Assembly: GCA_000309945.1 (NCBI GenBank)
Contig: CM001633.1
Coordinates: forward strand, 2,142,292 to 2,206,291
Direction of reading: 5' to 3'
DNA: 64,000 bases
From: Leptolyngbyaceae cyanobacterium JSC-12
Lineage (GTDB): Bacteria; Cyanobacteriota; Cyanobacteriia; Leptolyngbyales; Leptolyngbyaceae
The notes beneath the pieces were generated by a model, which worked only from the letters and a program-made list of their open reading frames with translations, made no database searches and was not told the origin of the DNA. The translations under genes were made by a program, and so were the position numbers. Of this stretch, positions 35,087 to 43,813 are shown one piece after another (positions within the stretch are counted from its first letter, which is position 1; each line of letters begins with the position of its first letter).

Positions 35087-35331
35087 CAACCATTCTCGTG
35101 CGACCAAAGCGATCAAGATTAGAATGCAATGAACAATGCAATCCATGCAGCATTTGTTCATTCTCTTTTGAGCAACAATACTGAATTTCTAACACGAACC
35201 ATAGCTGATGAAACCTAATGGCTCCAGAGCCACAGCCTAAGGGCACGCAGAAAAGGCGAATCTGACTTTTGTCCAAGATGGCTGATATTCGGTCAGAATG
35301 TCTTCAAGAAGTCGGTATTCTGATTCGGATG

Positions 35332-36177
35332 GATATTTTCACTCAACGAGCCTGGAAACGCTTTTGGCAATCTACGCCCGGAAGGGTAGGGTTTGTGTTG
35401 GCGATCGCACTCCTTCTTTTAGCATTGCTGGCTCCTGTATTGAACCCTTATGATCCTGCAACTGATCGAGATTATCTGGCTCGTTTAGTTGCTCCCAGTC
35501 CCGAGCATTGGTTTGGGACCGATGCATTGGGACGAGATATTTTTACCCTAGTCTGGTATGGCATTCGCACATCTCTGCTGATTAGCCTGGTTTCGGTCAG
35601 CTTAGGTTCAGTCATCGGGCTAACGTTGGGACTCGTTGCTGGGTATGCTAGAGGGCAAGTTGAAAGTGTGATTAATTGGCTAACAGATATTTTGCTAGCA
35701 TTCCCTTCGATTTTGCTAGCGATCGCTATTGTTACCGTTGCGGGACCCAGCATTCAGGGAGCAATGATTGCGATCTCGATTGTGCAAGTTCCGATTTATA
35801 TTCGGTTAATGCGAGCGATGGTGCTATCCCTGCGAGAACAAGAATTTGTTCAGGCGGCACGAGCACTAGGGGCAACCCCTGTGCATATTCTCTGGCAGCA
35901 CATCCTTCCCGCCGGACTGGCACCCGTAATTGTGCAGGCAAGTCTTTCCATTGGGACTGCAACCTTAGAAGCGGCTGGTTTAGGCTTTTTAGGGCTGGGT
36001 GCCCAACCTCCCACACCCGAATTGGGCACCATGCTGGCCGATGCCTTTAAGGGCGGTTACTCCCTCACCTCTCCGTGGACAACCATTTTTCCCGGATTGT
36101 TTATCACCCTGATAGTTCTATCATTTAACCTCTTAGGAGATGGATTACGAGATAGCTTTGACCCGCGATCAGGCTAA
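35332..36177 (+). CDS. DppC-type ABC transporter permease
   Basis: This is the second permease type of oligopeptide-family importers. Features are an N-terminal MDIFTQRAWKRFWQSTPGR, the conserved WFGTDALGRDIFTLVWYG, five to six helices and the coupling loop QAARALGATPVHILWQHILP. I prefer the ATG at 35332 (282 residues), because the 21 residues of the longer frame from 35269 are not typical of the family. No binding protein or ATPase is adjacent. It could pair with the DppB-type permease at 14864 or 51148, but this cannot be told from position. Confidence 0.9.
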   Translation, partial: DIFTQRAWKRFWQSTPGRVGFVLAIALLLLALLAPVLNPYDPATDRDYLARLVAPSPEHWFGTDALGRDIFTLVWYGIRTSLLISLVSVSLGSVIGLTLGLVAGYARGQVESVINWLTDILLAFPSILLAIAIVTVAGPSIQGAMIAISIVQVPIYIRLMRAMVLSLREQEFVQAARALGATPVHILWQHILPAGLAPVIVQASLSIGTATLEAAGLGFLGLGAQPPTPELGTMLADAFKGGYSLTSPWTTIFPGLFITLIVLSFNLLGDGLRDSFDPRSG

Positions 36178-36339
36178 GTAAATGGGTACAAATGGGTATC
36201 GAATATCGGAGATCGGGCGTGTTTCATCCAGGTGCAATTGCGATGGTTCAAAACGCTCCCGAACCTCCATAATCCCCACCCCCACTTCCCTTCGTTTTAC
36301 GATATTCTGATTCATGACCATTCAATGAGAGTGACGAGT

Positions 36340-36624
36340 ATGGCAGATCCCATTACCCCTGAAGTGAGTCAGCGTATTTGCAAGCACATGAACGAGGATC
36401 ATGCAGACGCGATCGCCCTCTATGCCAAAGTCTACGGCAACACTCCCAATGCTACTGCTGCTGAGATGGCATCTATTGACCCGGAAGGCATGGACTTAAT
36501 TACCCAGGTAAATGGAGAAGCCGTTTCAATCCGCGTTGCCTTTGACCATGTGTTGCAAGATTCAGAAGATGCTCACCAGACCTTAATTGCAATGGTACGG
36601 CAGGCACGGCAACCTCAACCCTAA
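36340..36624 (+). CDS. DUF2470 domain protein (HugZ C-terminal-like)
   Basis: The 94-residue protein carries the motif ICKHMNEDHADAIALYAKVY, which is typical of the small domain at the C-terminus of HugZ-type haem-utilisation proteins and of chloroplast relatives. It stands alone here. I use the ATG at 36340 (MADPITPEVSQRI); ATG 36325 is an alternative, and the frame to 36232 adds unlikely residues. Its stop overlaps that of the convergent DUF6391-like gene by 4 bases. Possible role in haem or tetrapyrrole binding (inference). Confidence 0.85.
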   Translation: MADPITPEVSQRICKHMNEDHADAIALYAKVYGNTPNATAAEMASIDPEGMDLITQVNGEAVSIRVAFDHVLQDSEDAHQTLIAMVRQARQPQP

Positions 36625-37328
36625 TCAACCCAGCAGACTTCAACAAAATGAGCAGGGCGTCCCAAAGCATCTCGCAATGCAACCACATTAGAAATTGCCA
36701 GATTAAATGGAATGGCAGTCGTGATGTAACGCTGTGCCCAGGCACCCATTTCGGGAGCTAAATGAGCCGCGGTCATGGCAGCTACGCCCACCCCTAATAA
36801 CTGTTCGATCGGACCACGGGGCAATAAAACAGAGGCTCCTAACGTCAAGCCTGCTGTTAATAACATCCCGACTGAAAGGTTTGTGCCGCATCGAGGATGC
36901 ACTGCGAGATCCCACTCTCCAGTTGTAATGCGTTGCAATGCTGTTTGAGCAGCGCGACTAAGATCCTCTGTTGCCACTGCCCCATATAGGTAGAATCCAC
37001 GATCTGTTGATAGCCCACCTAATGACTCGACATTGATGGCATTAAGGTGCGATCGCGGCTGAGTTGCCATGTTGCTTAACACCCAGACAGTTGCATGTTC
37101 CAGCGCATGGACTTGCCGCGTCATCAATAGTTCTCTTAACCCTGGAATAAAGGGCAACTGCCGTAATAAATCTGCATCCTGGCTGAACTGTATTGCCGGA
37201 TCAGGCGATCGCGGAAACAGCATATCCAGAATTTCATTTTCCCAAAATCCAGGCTCGGTGTGACTGGGTGCCGAGTAGATCATAGAGGGAGTGCTCCAAC
37301 ATTCACTCAAGGATAGAATGCTAATCAC
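36621..37328 (-). CDS. Conserved cyanobacterial membrane protein (DUF6391-like)
   Basis: The 235-residue protein has a conserved region LLMTRQVHALEHATVWVLS, then GLSTDRGFYLYGAVATEDL, CGTNLSVGMLLTAGLTLGASVLL and a C-terminal hydrophobic pair. The first 30 residues are poorly conserved-looking, so the true start may be the Met at residue 16 or 36. DUF6391 assignment is tentative. The HALEHAT histidines could bind metal. Function unknown. Convergent with the DUF2470 gene, with a 4-base overlap. Confidence 0.7.
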   Translation of the reverse strand: MISILSLSECWSTPSMIYSAPSHTEPGFWENEILDMLFPRSPDPAIQFSQDADLLRQLPFIPGLRELLMTRQVHALEHATVWVLSNMATQPRSHLNAINVESLGGLSTDRGFYLYGAVATEDLSRAAQTALQRITTGEWDLAVHPRCGTNLSVGMLLTAGLTLGASVLLPRGPIEQLLGVGVAAMTAAHLAPEMGAWAQRYITTAIPFNLAISNVVALRDALGRPAHFVEVCWVD

Positions 37329-37508
37329 TCTAGCGTTTGCCCGCCCTTGTCGGCTGCATTCGTTGCAATTTGTTGTTAAAAATACACTTCAAGAATCTGC
37401 TCACTTAGTCCTTAGCACTCTGCACTTTGCCCTATCAGCATCAGCTTCTTGAACTATCAGGCAACCGGCAACTGGCTAGAGCTAAACTTTGCTTCCATCT
37501 ATTACTTT

Positions 37509-38249
37509 TCAGTTTTGTGGCGGAGCGATTTGCGGGCAGGTTTTGTTCACAAAGTCACACTGATAGATGTAGGGTTCTTGCCAACTGAGGGGAATTTCCA
37601 GCAAGTCGCGAGTCCCCGTAATTCCCTGACCAACAAACAACAACACTGCAACAGAATTGAGAACAGTATGAACGATCCGCCAACGGTGCGTGCGGTCTTG
37701 ATAGATATCTTGAATTATTGCCAGGGAAAAAATCATTAATAGGGTAGCGGCAACCCCAGAGTACCAGTGGGAAACATACCATTCCCCTTGAAAGAGCTGA
37801 CCATTATCACGACGAAAAATCCCTGGTTGGAGTGATAAAACCACGACTGCAGCTCCACACAACGTTGCAAACACTCCTCGCCAAACCTTAGGACGGGCGC
37901 GAAACAGACAAATTAGTGACCCAATCGCGACAACATACATCAACAGCACCAGGATAAATTGAGTCGGGGCTTTGCTCCAGAGTTGATCTTTGTTGATTTG
38001 GTTGAACAAGGGGCGTGTAATGCCTAACAGTTCAATCCCAACCACTGCTCCAGCCAGCCATCGTCCCAGTTTGAGATGTTCTTGCCCAACTCCAGGGGGA
38101 ATTTTGCTTTTTCCACCTTCAGCCGTTTGTAGCCGACGTTGGCGAGTTTGCACAGCCATGTAAACCACAATGCCAATACTAGGGAAAACAACTGTGACAG
38201 CAAGTATCGGATGCAAAAGCCGCAGAATGTCGGGTAAGGGGAGATCCAT
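37509..38249 (-). CDS. DUF4079 family membrane protein
   Basis: The 246-residue protein has about six transmembrane helices. The conserved start is LPDILRLLHPILAVTVVFPSIGI, and histidines are spaced as in cytochrome b561-like folds (LLHPILAV, SHWYSGVAA, IVHTVLNS). That suggests possible haem binding, which is inference. It ends with a short tail containing two cysteines (QCDFVNKTCPQ). The family is known mainly from cyanobacteria and its function is unknown. ATG start, monocistronic. Confidence 0.82.
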   Translation of the reverse strand: MDLPLPDILRLLHPILAVTVVFPSIGIVVYMAVQTRQRRLQTAEGGKSKIPPGVGQEHLKLGRWLAGAVVGIELLGITRPLFNQINKDQLWSKAPTQFILVLLMYVVAIGSLICLFRARPKVWRGVFATLCGAAVVVLSLQPGIFRRDNGQLFQGEWYVSHWYSGVAATLLMIFSLAIIQDIYQDRTHRWRIVHTVLNSVAVLLFVGQGITGTRDLLEIPLSWQEPYIYQCDFVNKTCPQIAPPQN

Positions 38250-38489
38250 ACCAATCCTCTCTATAAGGCAAACACTTTGTAGTGTCCAAGTTCTGTTCGT
38301 TAAGCTAGCAGGTTCGCAGGCTGATTAGATTAATTTTGCTGAGATTTATGGGAATAGGAGGCGGAGGGGAAGTGTAAATCAGCGGATGAGCACTGCTGAA
38401 CCAACCAATAACGGGATCAACTTGGCATCTGCCAAAGATACGCTTGGTGGAACAGATTAGATGTTCTGTGATTAACCAACGGGGCAGAG

Positions 38490-38957
38490 TTAGGCCAGGG
38501 TTGTTTGCCCGTTGAAGTAATCTTGAAGCTGGCGATCGTGATCATGAGAAAGTGTACCGATAGGAATGGAAGCTGGCTCAAACGCTTTTACATCCAAGAC
38601 TTCAATAGTGTCTTCTGCTTTGAGATGCCCAGTTGCATCTACTTCTACTACAACGCAAATTGAGTGTACTCTTCCATCCCGTTCAGGTGCAGAATACACC
38701 CCAACCAGGCGACGCACATTCGTAATATCTAAGCCTGTTTCTTCTTTCAGTTCTCGCCGAATTGCGGTTTCAATATCTTCACCCCAGTTCACCATGCCAC
38801 CTGGTAAAGCCCATTTGCCGTTATCGCTGCGCCGGATCAGCACAATCCGACCGTCTGGCAGAATTGGGATAACACTGGTCCCTGTAACTGGATGCCGAAA
38901 TATGATGCCCAGCACACCTTGGGTAAAATGCCATAACCGACGTATAGGTTGAACCAT
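38490..38957 (-). CDS. Nudix hydrolase
   Basis: The Nudix box is complete: GGMVNWGEDIETAIRRELKE followed by ETGLDI, fitting G-x5-E-x7-REUxEExGU. Such enzymes hydrolyse nucleoside diphosphates linked to another group; the substrate cannot be told. I prefer the ATG at 38957 (155 residues, MVQPIRRLWHFTQG), since the six extra residues from 38975 look spurious. The rest (VTGTSVIPILPDGRIVLIRR, GVYSAPERDGRVHSI) resembles ADP-ribose- or NADH-type Nudix proteins. Cytoplasmic. Confidence 0.92.
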   Translation of the reverse strand: MVQPIRRLWHFTQGVLGIIFRHPVTGTSVIPILPDGRIVLIRRSDNGKWALPGGMVNWGEDIETAIRRELKEETGLDITNVRRLVGVYSAPERDGRVHSICVVVEVDATGHLKAEDTIEVLDVKAFEPASIPIGTLSHDHDRQLQDYFNGQTTLA

Positions 38958-39183
38958 GACTGAATAGTTAAGCAAGTTAGAGCAAATACCACGGGAGCAC
39001 TTTGGGCATTAGTATGCCTTAGCAAACGTTTAACAGTAAATTCAAATCTCTTTTACCAGGAAAATGGTGCACCCTAAAAGTCTTCCAAATGCTAGATTTG
39101 CGATCGCTCTCAGTAAGTTTGTGCGATTGAGATCTTAACCTGTCATAGACAAATCAGATAAAAATCCCAATTCAATGCGTAGC

Positions 39184-39642
39184 TCAAGCAAGATCTGCCA
39201 AAACTTGCTCGACATGAGTTTCAGGTTTTACTTTTTTGTAGATTTTTTCGATCGTACCATCTGTCCCAATCACAAACGTATTGCGAGTGATCCCCATATA
39301 CTCCTTTCCCATAAACTTTTTGAGACCGTAGCTTTCATAGGCCTCAGCCACTTTGCCACCTTCGTCAATCAGCAGAGGAAAGGGTAAATTATGTTTCGTT
39401 GCAAATTTCTCATGGGATTTGGCATCATCTGTGCTAACTCCCAAAACCACCACCTCTTTTTCCTGAAATGCATCGTAGGAGTCACGAAAGGCGCAGGCTT
39501 CCTTTGTGCAACCAGGAGTGTTGTCGCGGGGGTAGAAGTACAGCACCACTCGTTTCCCTTTTAAGTCAGCCAGACTGACAACGTTACCGTTGGCATCAGG
39601 CAGGCTAAAGTCTGGGGCAGAATCACCGATTTTAAGAGCCAT
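39184..39642 (-). CDS. prxQ: Thiol peroxidase PrxQ/Bcp
   Basis: The 152-residue peroxiredoxin has the peroxidatic and resolving cysteines in DNTPGCTKEACAFRD, five residues apart, diagnostic of the PrxQ/Bcp class. FSLPDANGNVVSL and FYPRDNTPGC complete the fold. It reduces hydrogen peroxide and organic peroxides using thioredoxin. The last residues (HVEQVLADLA) match the usual C-terminus. ATG start. It lies 81 bases downstream of hisB on the opposite side of a short AT-rich gap, same strand. Confidence 0.95.
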   Translation of the reverse strand: MALKIGDSAPDFSLPDANGNVVSLADLKGKRVVLYFYPRDNTPGCTKEACAFRDSYDAFQEKEVVVLGVSTDDAKSHEKFATKHNLPFPLLIDEGGKVAEAYESYGLKKFMGKEYMGITRNTFVIGTDGTIEKIYKKVKPETHVEQVLADLA

Positions 39643-39723
39643 AGGGGGAATTTGAATTGGAGATTGTTGGTTGCTGATTGTAAATTAAGCTGATCGCAGA
39701 TTGTAAATTGAAGTGTTTAGTTT

Positions 39724-40386
39724 CTAGAGTACGCCTTTGGAACTGGGGATGGTGTGGGCACGACGCGGATCAATTTCCACTGCCATGCGGAGCGATCGCG
39801 CAAAGGCTTTGAAGGTGGCTTCGATAATGTGATGAGAGTTGATGCCATCTAGCTGGCGAATGTGGAGCGTTAGTTGAGCATGATTAACAATCGCAACAAA
39901 AAATTCGCGCACCAACTGAGTGTCATAGGTGCCCACTCGCTCTGTGGGGATTTGCAGCCCATAACTGAGATAGGGACGACCAGAAAAATCCAGCGCAACC
40001 TGGATCAGGGCTTCATCCAACGGAGCAATAAAATGACCAAAGCGCACAATCCCTTTGCGATCGCCTAACGCTTTGTGTAATGCCATTCCCAGCGTAATCC
40101 CCACATCTTCATTCGTGTGATGATCATCAATTTCATAATCGCCCGTTGCCCTAATATCCAAATCAAACAATCCATGAGAGGCAATCTGGTGCAGCATATG
40201 ATCCAAAAATGGCACCCCTGTCTTGGCAGAACACTGCCCTGTCCCATCTAAATTCACCATGACTCGCACATCAGTTTCTCCGGTAGTGCGGTTAAGGGTT
40301 GCGGTGCGGTTTGGTTGTGCACAATCAGGAGCCAACTCTAGGGGGTACTCACGGATTGGCTCAGATAGAGCTTCGCTGGTCTGCAT
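39724..40386 (-). CDS. hisB: Imidazoleglycerol-phosphate dehydratase
   Basis: HisB catalyses the dehydration step of histidine synthesis. The 220-residue protein has the metal-binding motifs [15 protein letters not shown] and [11 protein letters not shown], then [25 protein letters not shown] and the C-terminal [15 protein letters not shown]. It is a stand-alone dehydratase, as is usual in cyanobacteria. An N-terminal extension of about 28 residues precedes [14 protein letters not shown], so the true start could be a little further in. No other his genes are nearby. Confidence 0.96.
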   Translation of the reverse strand: MQTSEALSEPIREYPLELAPDCAQPNRTATLNRTTGETDVRVMVNLDGTGQCSAKTGVPFLDHMLHQIASHGLFDLDIRATGDYEIDDHHTNEDVGITLGMALHKALGDRKGIVRFGHFIAPLDEALIQVALDFSGRPYLSYGLQIPTERVGTYDTQLVREFFVAIVNHAQLTLHIRQLDGINSHHIIEATFKAFARSLRMAVEIDPRRAHTIPSSKGVL

Positions 40387-40663
40387 AACAGTTGTTGAAT
40401 ACGAACTCCTCTATTATCTAAGTAATTGCAAGGCATCTTGCAGACATTTATGGCGATTATTGCGATCGCCTTGAGAAGGCTGGTAAAGACAAGCCAAATC
40501 GCTTATCCAGCCTGGGCATTTTAGCCAATTTACCCAACGCTACACATCCAATTCGGTAAGCTAAGATAAAAGCAGATGATCCCCAGTCTTCCTTATTATC
40601 TAGCAAGCAGTATTCATGAGTTTCCCTACCCAGCAGCCAGACAATCGTTAGGAGCCTTCCGCA

Positions 40664-41386
40664 TTGATGCGTGAATCCTTAAGACCCTTGGATTCGAATT
40701 TTGCGAATGATGCTAAGCATCAACAACCTCCATGCGAACCTGGAAATCGTATTGAAACCTTGAAGACAAAGGTAGGTTTGTTGGTAAATCACCAACCTTA
40801 CCGGCGGGAAAAAGTTTTAGATTGGTTAAATCAAAATGTTCCAGAAAAGCGCCTCCAGCACATTTTGAGAGTGGAGGAAATGGCAGTCAAGTTAGCTCAA
40901 CATCATCAGTTAGATGCTGAACGGGCTGCCCAAGCTGGTTTAATGCACGACCTGGCAAAGTGCTTTAAGCCGAAACAATTGCTGAGGCTGGCATCTGAAA
41001 ATGGATTGGAGATTGATTCAGTGTTGGCTGCCAATCCCCATTTGCTTCACGCCGATGTAGGGGCAATTGTTGCGCGAGATGAATTTGGAATTGATGATGT
41101 AACTGTGTTAGAAGCAATTTCTAACCACACACTGGGTTCTCCTGGTATGAGCGATCTGAGTTGTGTGGTGTTCCTGGCAGATACGCTAGAACCCGGACGA
41201 GGAGACACTCACGATCTACAAACTCTCCGAGAAGTGTGCTGGCACGATCTACATCGGGCTGTTTGGTTAACCAGTGAGTACACTCTGAAACATCTGTTTG
41301 AAAGTCATAGTTTGATTCATCCACGAGCATTGATGACGCGAAACTGGGCAATGCAGAGGGCGATCGCTTCCCCTAAGCAGCCATAA
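40664..41386 (+). CDS. yqeK: HD-domain nucleotide hydrolase YqeK
   Basis: The HD motif is seen as RLQHILRVEEMAVKLA … AGLMHDLAKCFKPKQLL, with HADVGAIVARDEFG and ISNHTLGSPGMSDLSC downstream. This fits YqeK, which splits diadenosine tetraphosphate symmetrically. The first 50 residues are not part of the domain, so an internal start near residue 48 is possible. It lies 136 bases upstream of rsfS, the usual bacterial neighbour. nadD, often found before it, is absent here. Confidence 0.9.
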   Translation: MMRESLRPLDSNFANDAKHQQPPCEPGNRIETLKTKVGLLVNHQPYRREKVLDWLNQNVPEKRLQHILRVEEMAVKLAQHHQLDAERAAQAGLMHDLAKCFKPKQLLRLASENGLEIDSVLAANPHLLHADVGAIVARDEFGIDDVTVLEAISNHTLGSPGMSDLSCVVFLADTLEPGRGDTHDLQTLREVCWHDLHRAVWLTSEYTLKHLFESHSLIHPRALMTRNWAMQRAIASPKQP

Positions 41387-41522
41387 AATCCCCATTCTTT
41401 TGACCACGGACGTTTGAAGTTCAACTTTGGAGTGATGACAATGTACCTTCTATCTCTAACCTGTTTCACCTTTTGTTTCAGATCGGACTCTCTGTAACAT
41501 TCGCAAAGGAATTACTAACTGA

Positions 41523-41951
41523 ATGCAAAATCTCTCAACGATACGTTCATCCTCTTCGGTAGCGGTTTCTGCTTCCCCCGATTTCCAAAATGACGCAAGC
41601 CTAGCTTTGGCGATGACGGCGATTCGAGCAGCCGACGATCGCAAAGGTGGCGATATTGTGTTGTTGCGGGTGACGGAAGTATCGCTACTGGCAGATTACT
41701 TTGTGCTAGTGACAGGCTACTCAAAAACGCAAGTACGGGCGATCGCAGGTGCTGTTGCCGACAAAGTACAGGACGAACAACTCCGCGCCCCTCTTCATAC
41801 AGAAGGGATGGCAGAATCAACCTGGGTATTGCAAGATTACGGTGATGTGATTGTTCATGTCTTAATGCCGCACGAGCGCGAGTTCTACAATCTAGAAGCC
41901 TTTTGGGGACACGCTGAACGGGTAGACTATCGCTCTCTACTGGAATCATAA
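41523..41951 (+). CDS. rsfS: Ribosome silencing factor RsfS
   Basis: The 142-residue protein shows the RsfS core: [55 protein letters not shown] and [17 protein letters not shown]. It binds ribosomal protein uL14 and blocks subunit joining in starvation. About 25 N-terminal residues precede the domain. It follows yqeK in the same direction, a conserved pairing. Confidence 0.96.
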   Translation: MQNLSTIRSSSSVAVSASPDFQNDASLALAMTAIRAADDRKGGDIVLLRVTEVSLLADYFVLVTGYSKTQVRAIAGAVADKVQDEQLRAPLHTEGMAESTWVLQDYGDVIVHVLMPHEREFYNLEAFWGHAERVDYRSLLES

Positions 41952-41995
41952 GCCAGCGCCAGTCAGCAACTTAAAAAGTTAAAGGGTGTGGGAGG

Positions 41996-42712
41996 ATGAA
42001 AGACGAAAAAAAGTCATTCCTTCCACCCTTTAATTATTTTTGGACGATGTTCATGCCGGATCCATCCTCCATTGCTACCGCAAGCCTGATTTCACCCATC
42101 CCTGTCCCTTCTCTTGCTCAAAATACACCGCCACTGAAGCTAGGGGTCATGGCATCGGGTAGTGGAACAAATTTTGCAGCGATCACTCAGGCAATTGCCG
42201 ATGGACATTTGCACGCCCAAATTCAAGTCTTGATTTACAACAACCCGGATGCGAAGGTGGCAGCAAGGGCAGCACAATGGCGCATTCCTGCAGTGCTGTT
42301 GAACCATCGTGAGTTTGCCAGCCGCGAAGCATTAGATATGGCAATTGTGCAAACCCTGCAAGAATATGGAGTGGATTGGGTGATTATGGCGGGCTGGATG
42401 CGAATTGTTACCTCTGTGTTGATTGATGCTTTTCCTGACCGCGTGATTAACATTCACCCCAGTTTGTTACCCAGCTTCAAAGGCGCACACGCGATTGAGC
42501 AAGCCTTCAACGCAGGTGTCAAGATTACGGGTTGTACTGTTCACTTGGTTCGGCTAGAAGTCGATAGTGGACCGATTTTGATGCAGGCAGCGGTGCCCGT
42601 TTTGCCCGATGATACTTTGGAGACGTTGCAAGCCCGGATTCAAGTCCAGGAACACCGCATTTTTCCCCTAGCGATCGCCCTAGCAGCTCAAGTGGCTGGA
42701 TATCCCAAATAA
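41996..42712 (+). CDS. purN: Phosphoribosylglycinamide formyltransferase
   Basis: PurN transfers a formyl group from 10-formyl-tetrahydrofolate in purine synthesis. Motifs seen are VMASGSGTNFAAITQAI, IMAGWMRIVTSVLID, and the active-site NIHPSLLPSFKGAHAIEQA with GCTVHLVRLEVDSGPIL. The domain begins about 48 residues in. The ATG at 42047 (221 residues) is an equally likely start. The gene is convergent with ribD, and their 3' ends overlap by 25 bases, so there is no room for a terminator between them. Confidence 0.95.
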   Translation: MKDEKKSFLPPFNYFWTMFMPDPSSIATASLISPIPVPSLAQNTPPLKLGVMASGSGTNFAAITQAIADGHLHAQIQVLIYNNPDAKVAARAAQWRIPAVLLNHREFASREALDMAIVQTLQEYGVDWVIMAGWMRIVTSVLIDAFPDRVINIHPSLLPSFKGAHAIEQAFNAGVKITGCTVHLVRLEVDSGPILMQAAVPVLPDDTLETLQARIQVQEHRIFPLAIALAAQVAGYPK

Positions 42713-43779
42713 CCTTCTACGAGTAAGTCAGGTCCAACAGTACGCCAACGGACACGCTCCAACACATACGCATCAGTCATTTTGGTGAGTCCCAGGTTCC
42801 CGATTGGGGAAGGTGCATCAGCACCGCCAATAATTTTGGGTGCGATGAAGGCAAAAATCTTTTGCACAGTTCCCTCAGCGATCGCGCGGGCTGCCAAGGT
42901 GCCACCACATTCCCATAACACACTCAGGAAGCCGCGATCATAAAGATGGCTCATGACAATTGTCGGAGTCAGGGGTTTAACTTCGATAATTTCGACTCCC
43001 TGCGATCGCAACTTGGACTGCAAGTCTGGATTGGCATCAGGCTGGGTAAAGACGAGAGTAGGGGCAATCGTAGTATTCCAGAGGTTAGCATCATAGGGCA
43101 GTTCCAGCGATCGCGTCATTACAACTCGGAGTGGAGTCTGGTCTGGACGGCGACTGGTCAACAGAGGATTATCTTGACGGACAGTATTGCCTCCCACAAT
43201 GATCGCATCACACCTGGCTCGCAGTTTATGAACTTCTGCCCGTGCAGCATCGCTGGAAACCCAGGCACTATGACCTGTTCGTGCAGCAATCTTGCCATCC
43301 AAGGTCATTGCATATTTGAGAATACCAAACGGTTGCCGCTGCACAATGCGATGTACGAAGGCTTCGTTCAAGTCCTGACAGTCCGTTTCTTCGACCCCCA
43401 CAGTCACCTCAATCCCCGCTTTTTGTAGTTTGGCAATACCGTTACCTGCCACTTTAGGATTAGGATCGATCATTCCCACGACCACCCGTTTTACTCCTGC
43501 CGCAATCACCGCATCAGCGCAGGGAGGAGTGCGTCCATAGTGGCTGCACGGTTCCAAGTTGACATAGAGGGTGGCTCCCTTGGCGCGATCGCCCGCTTCT
43601 CGCAGCGCAAACACTTCCGCATGAGGTTCTCCAGCCCTGGGATGAAACCCTTGACCCACAATCGTTTCACCCTGCACAACGACACACCCTACTAACGGAT
43701 TAGGAGCGGTTTTACCAGTAGCCCGTTTTGCCAATTCCAGACATCGCTGCATCATGGCACGGTCAAGATCAGAGGTCAT
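42688..43779 (-). CDS. ribD: Bifunctional riboflavin deaminase/reductase RibD
   Basis: At 363 residues it has both domains. The N-terminal zinc deaminase has HAEVFAL and EPCSHYGRTPPCADAVI. The C-terminal NADPH reductase has PFGILKYAMTLDGKIAARTG, CDAIIVGGNTVRQDNPLL and VLWECGGTLAARAIAEG. It carries out two consecutive steps of riboflavin synthesis. It lies 34 bases downstream of the hybrid kinase gene on the same strand, so read-through is possible, and it overlaps purN at the 3' ends. A second reductase-only paralogue lies at 5681-6361. Confidence 0.97.
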   Translation of the reverse strand: MTSDLDRAMMQRCLELAKRATGKTAPNPLVGCVVVQGETIVGQGFHPRAGEPHAEVFALREAGDRAKGATLYVNLEPCSHYGRTPPCADAVIAAGVKRVVVGMIDPNPKVAGNGIAKLQKAGIEVTVGVEETDCQDLNEAFVHRIVQRQPFGILKYAMTLDGKIAARTGHSAWVSSDAARAEVHKLRARCDAIIVGGNTVRQDNPLLTSRRPDQTPLRVVMTRSLELPYDANLWNTTIAPTLVFTQPDANPDLQSKLRSQGVEIIEVKPLTPTIVMSHLYDRGFLSVLWECGGTLAARAIAEGTVQKIFAFIAPKIIGGADAPSPIGNLGLTKMTDAYVLERVRWRTVGPDLLVEGYLGYPAT

Positions 43780-43813
43780 TCACATCAGACATAGAAGATG
43801 AGCTAAAAGAAGC

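Noticed and set aside
36232-36339. Extended N-terminus of the DUF2470 protein
   Set aside because: The residues before the ATG at 36340 are Pro/His-rich and unlike the family, so the shorter start is used.
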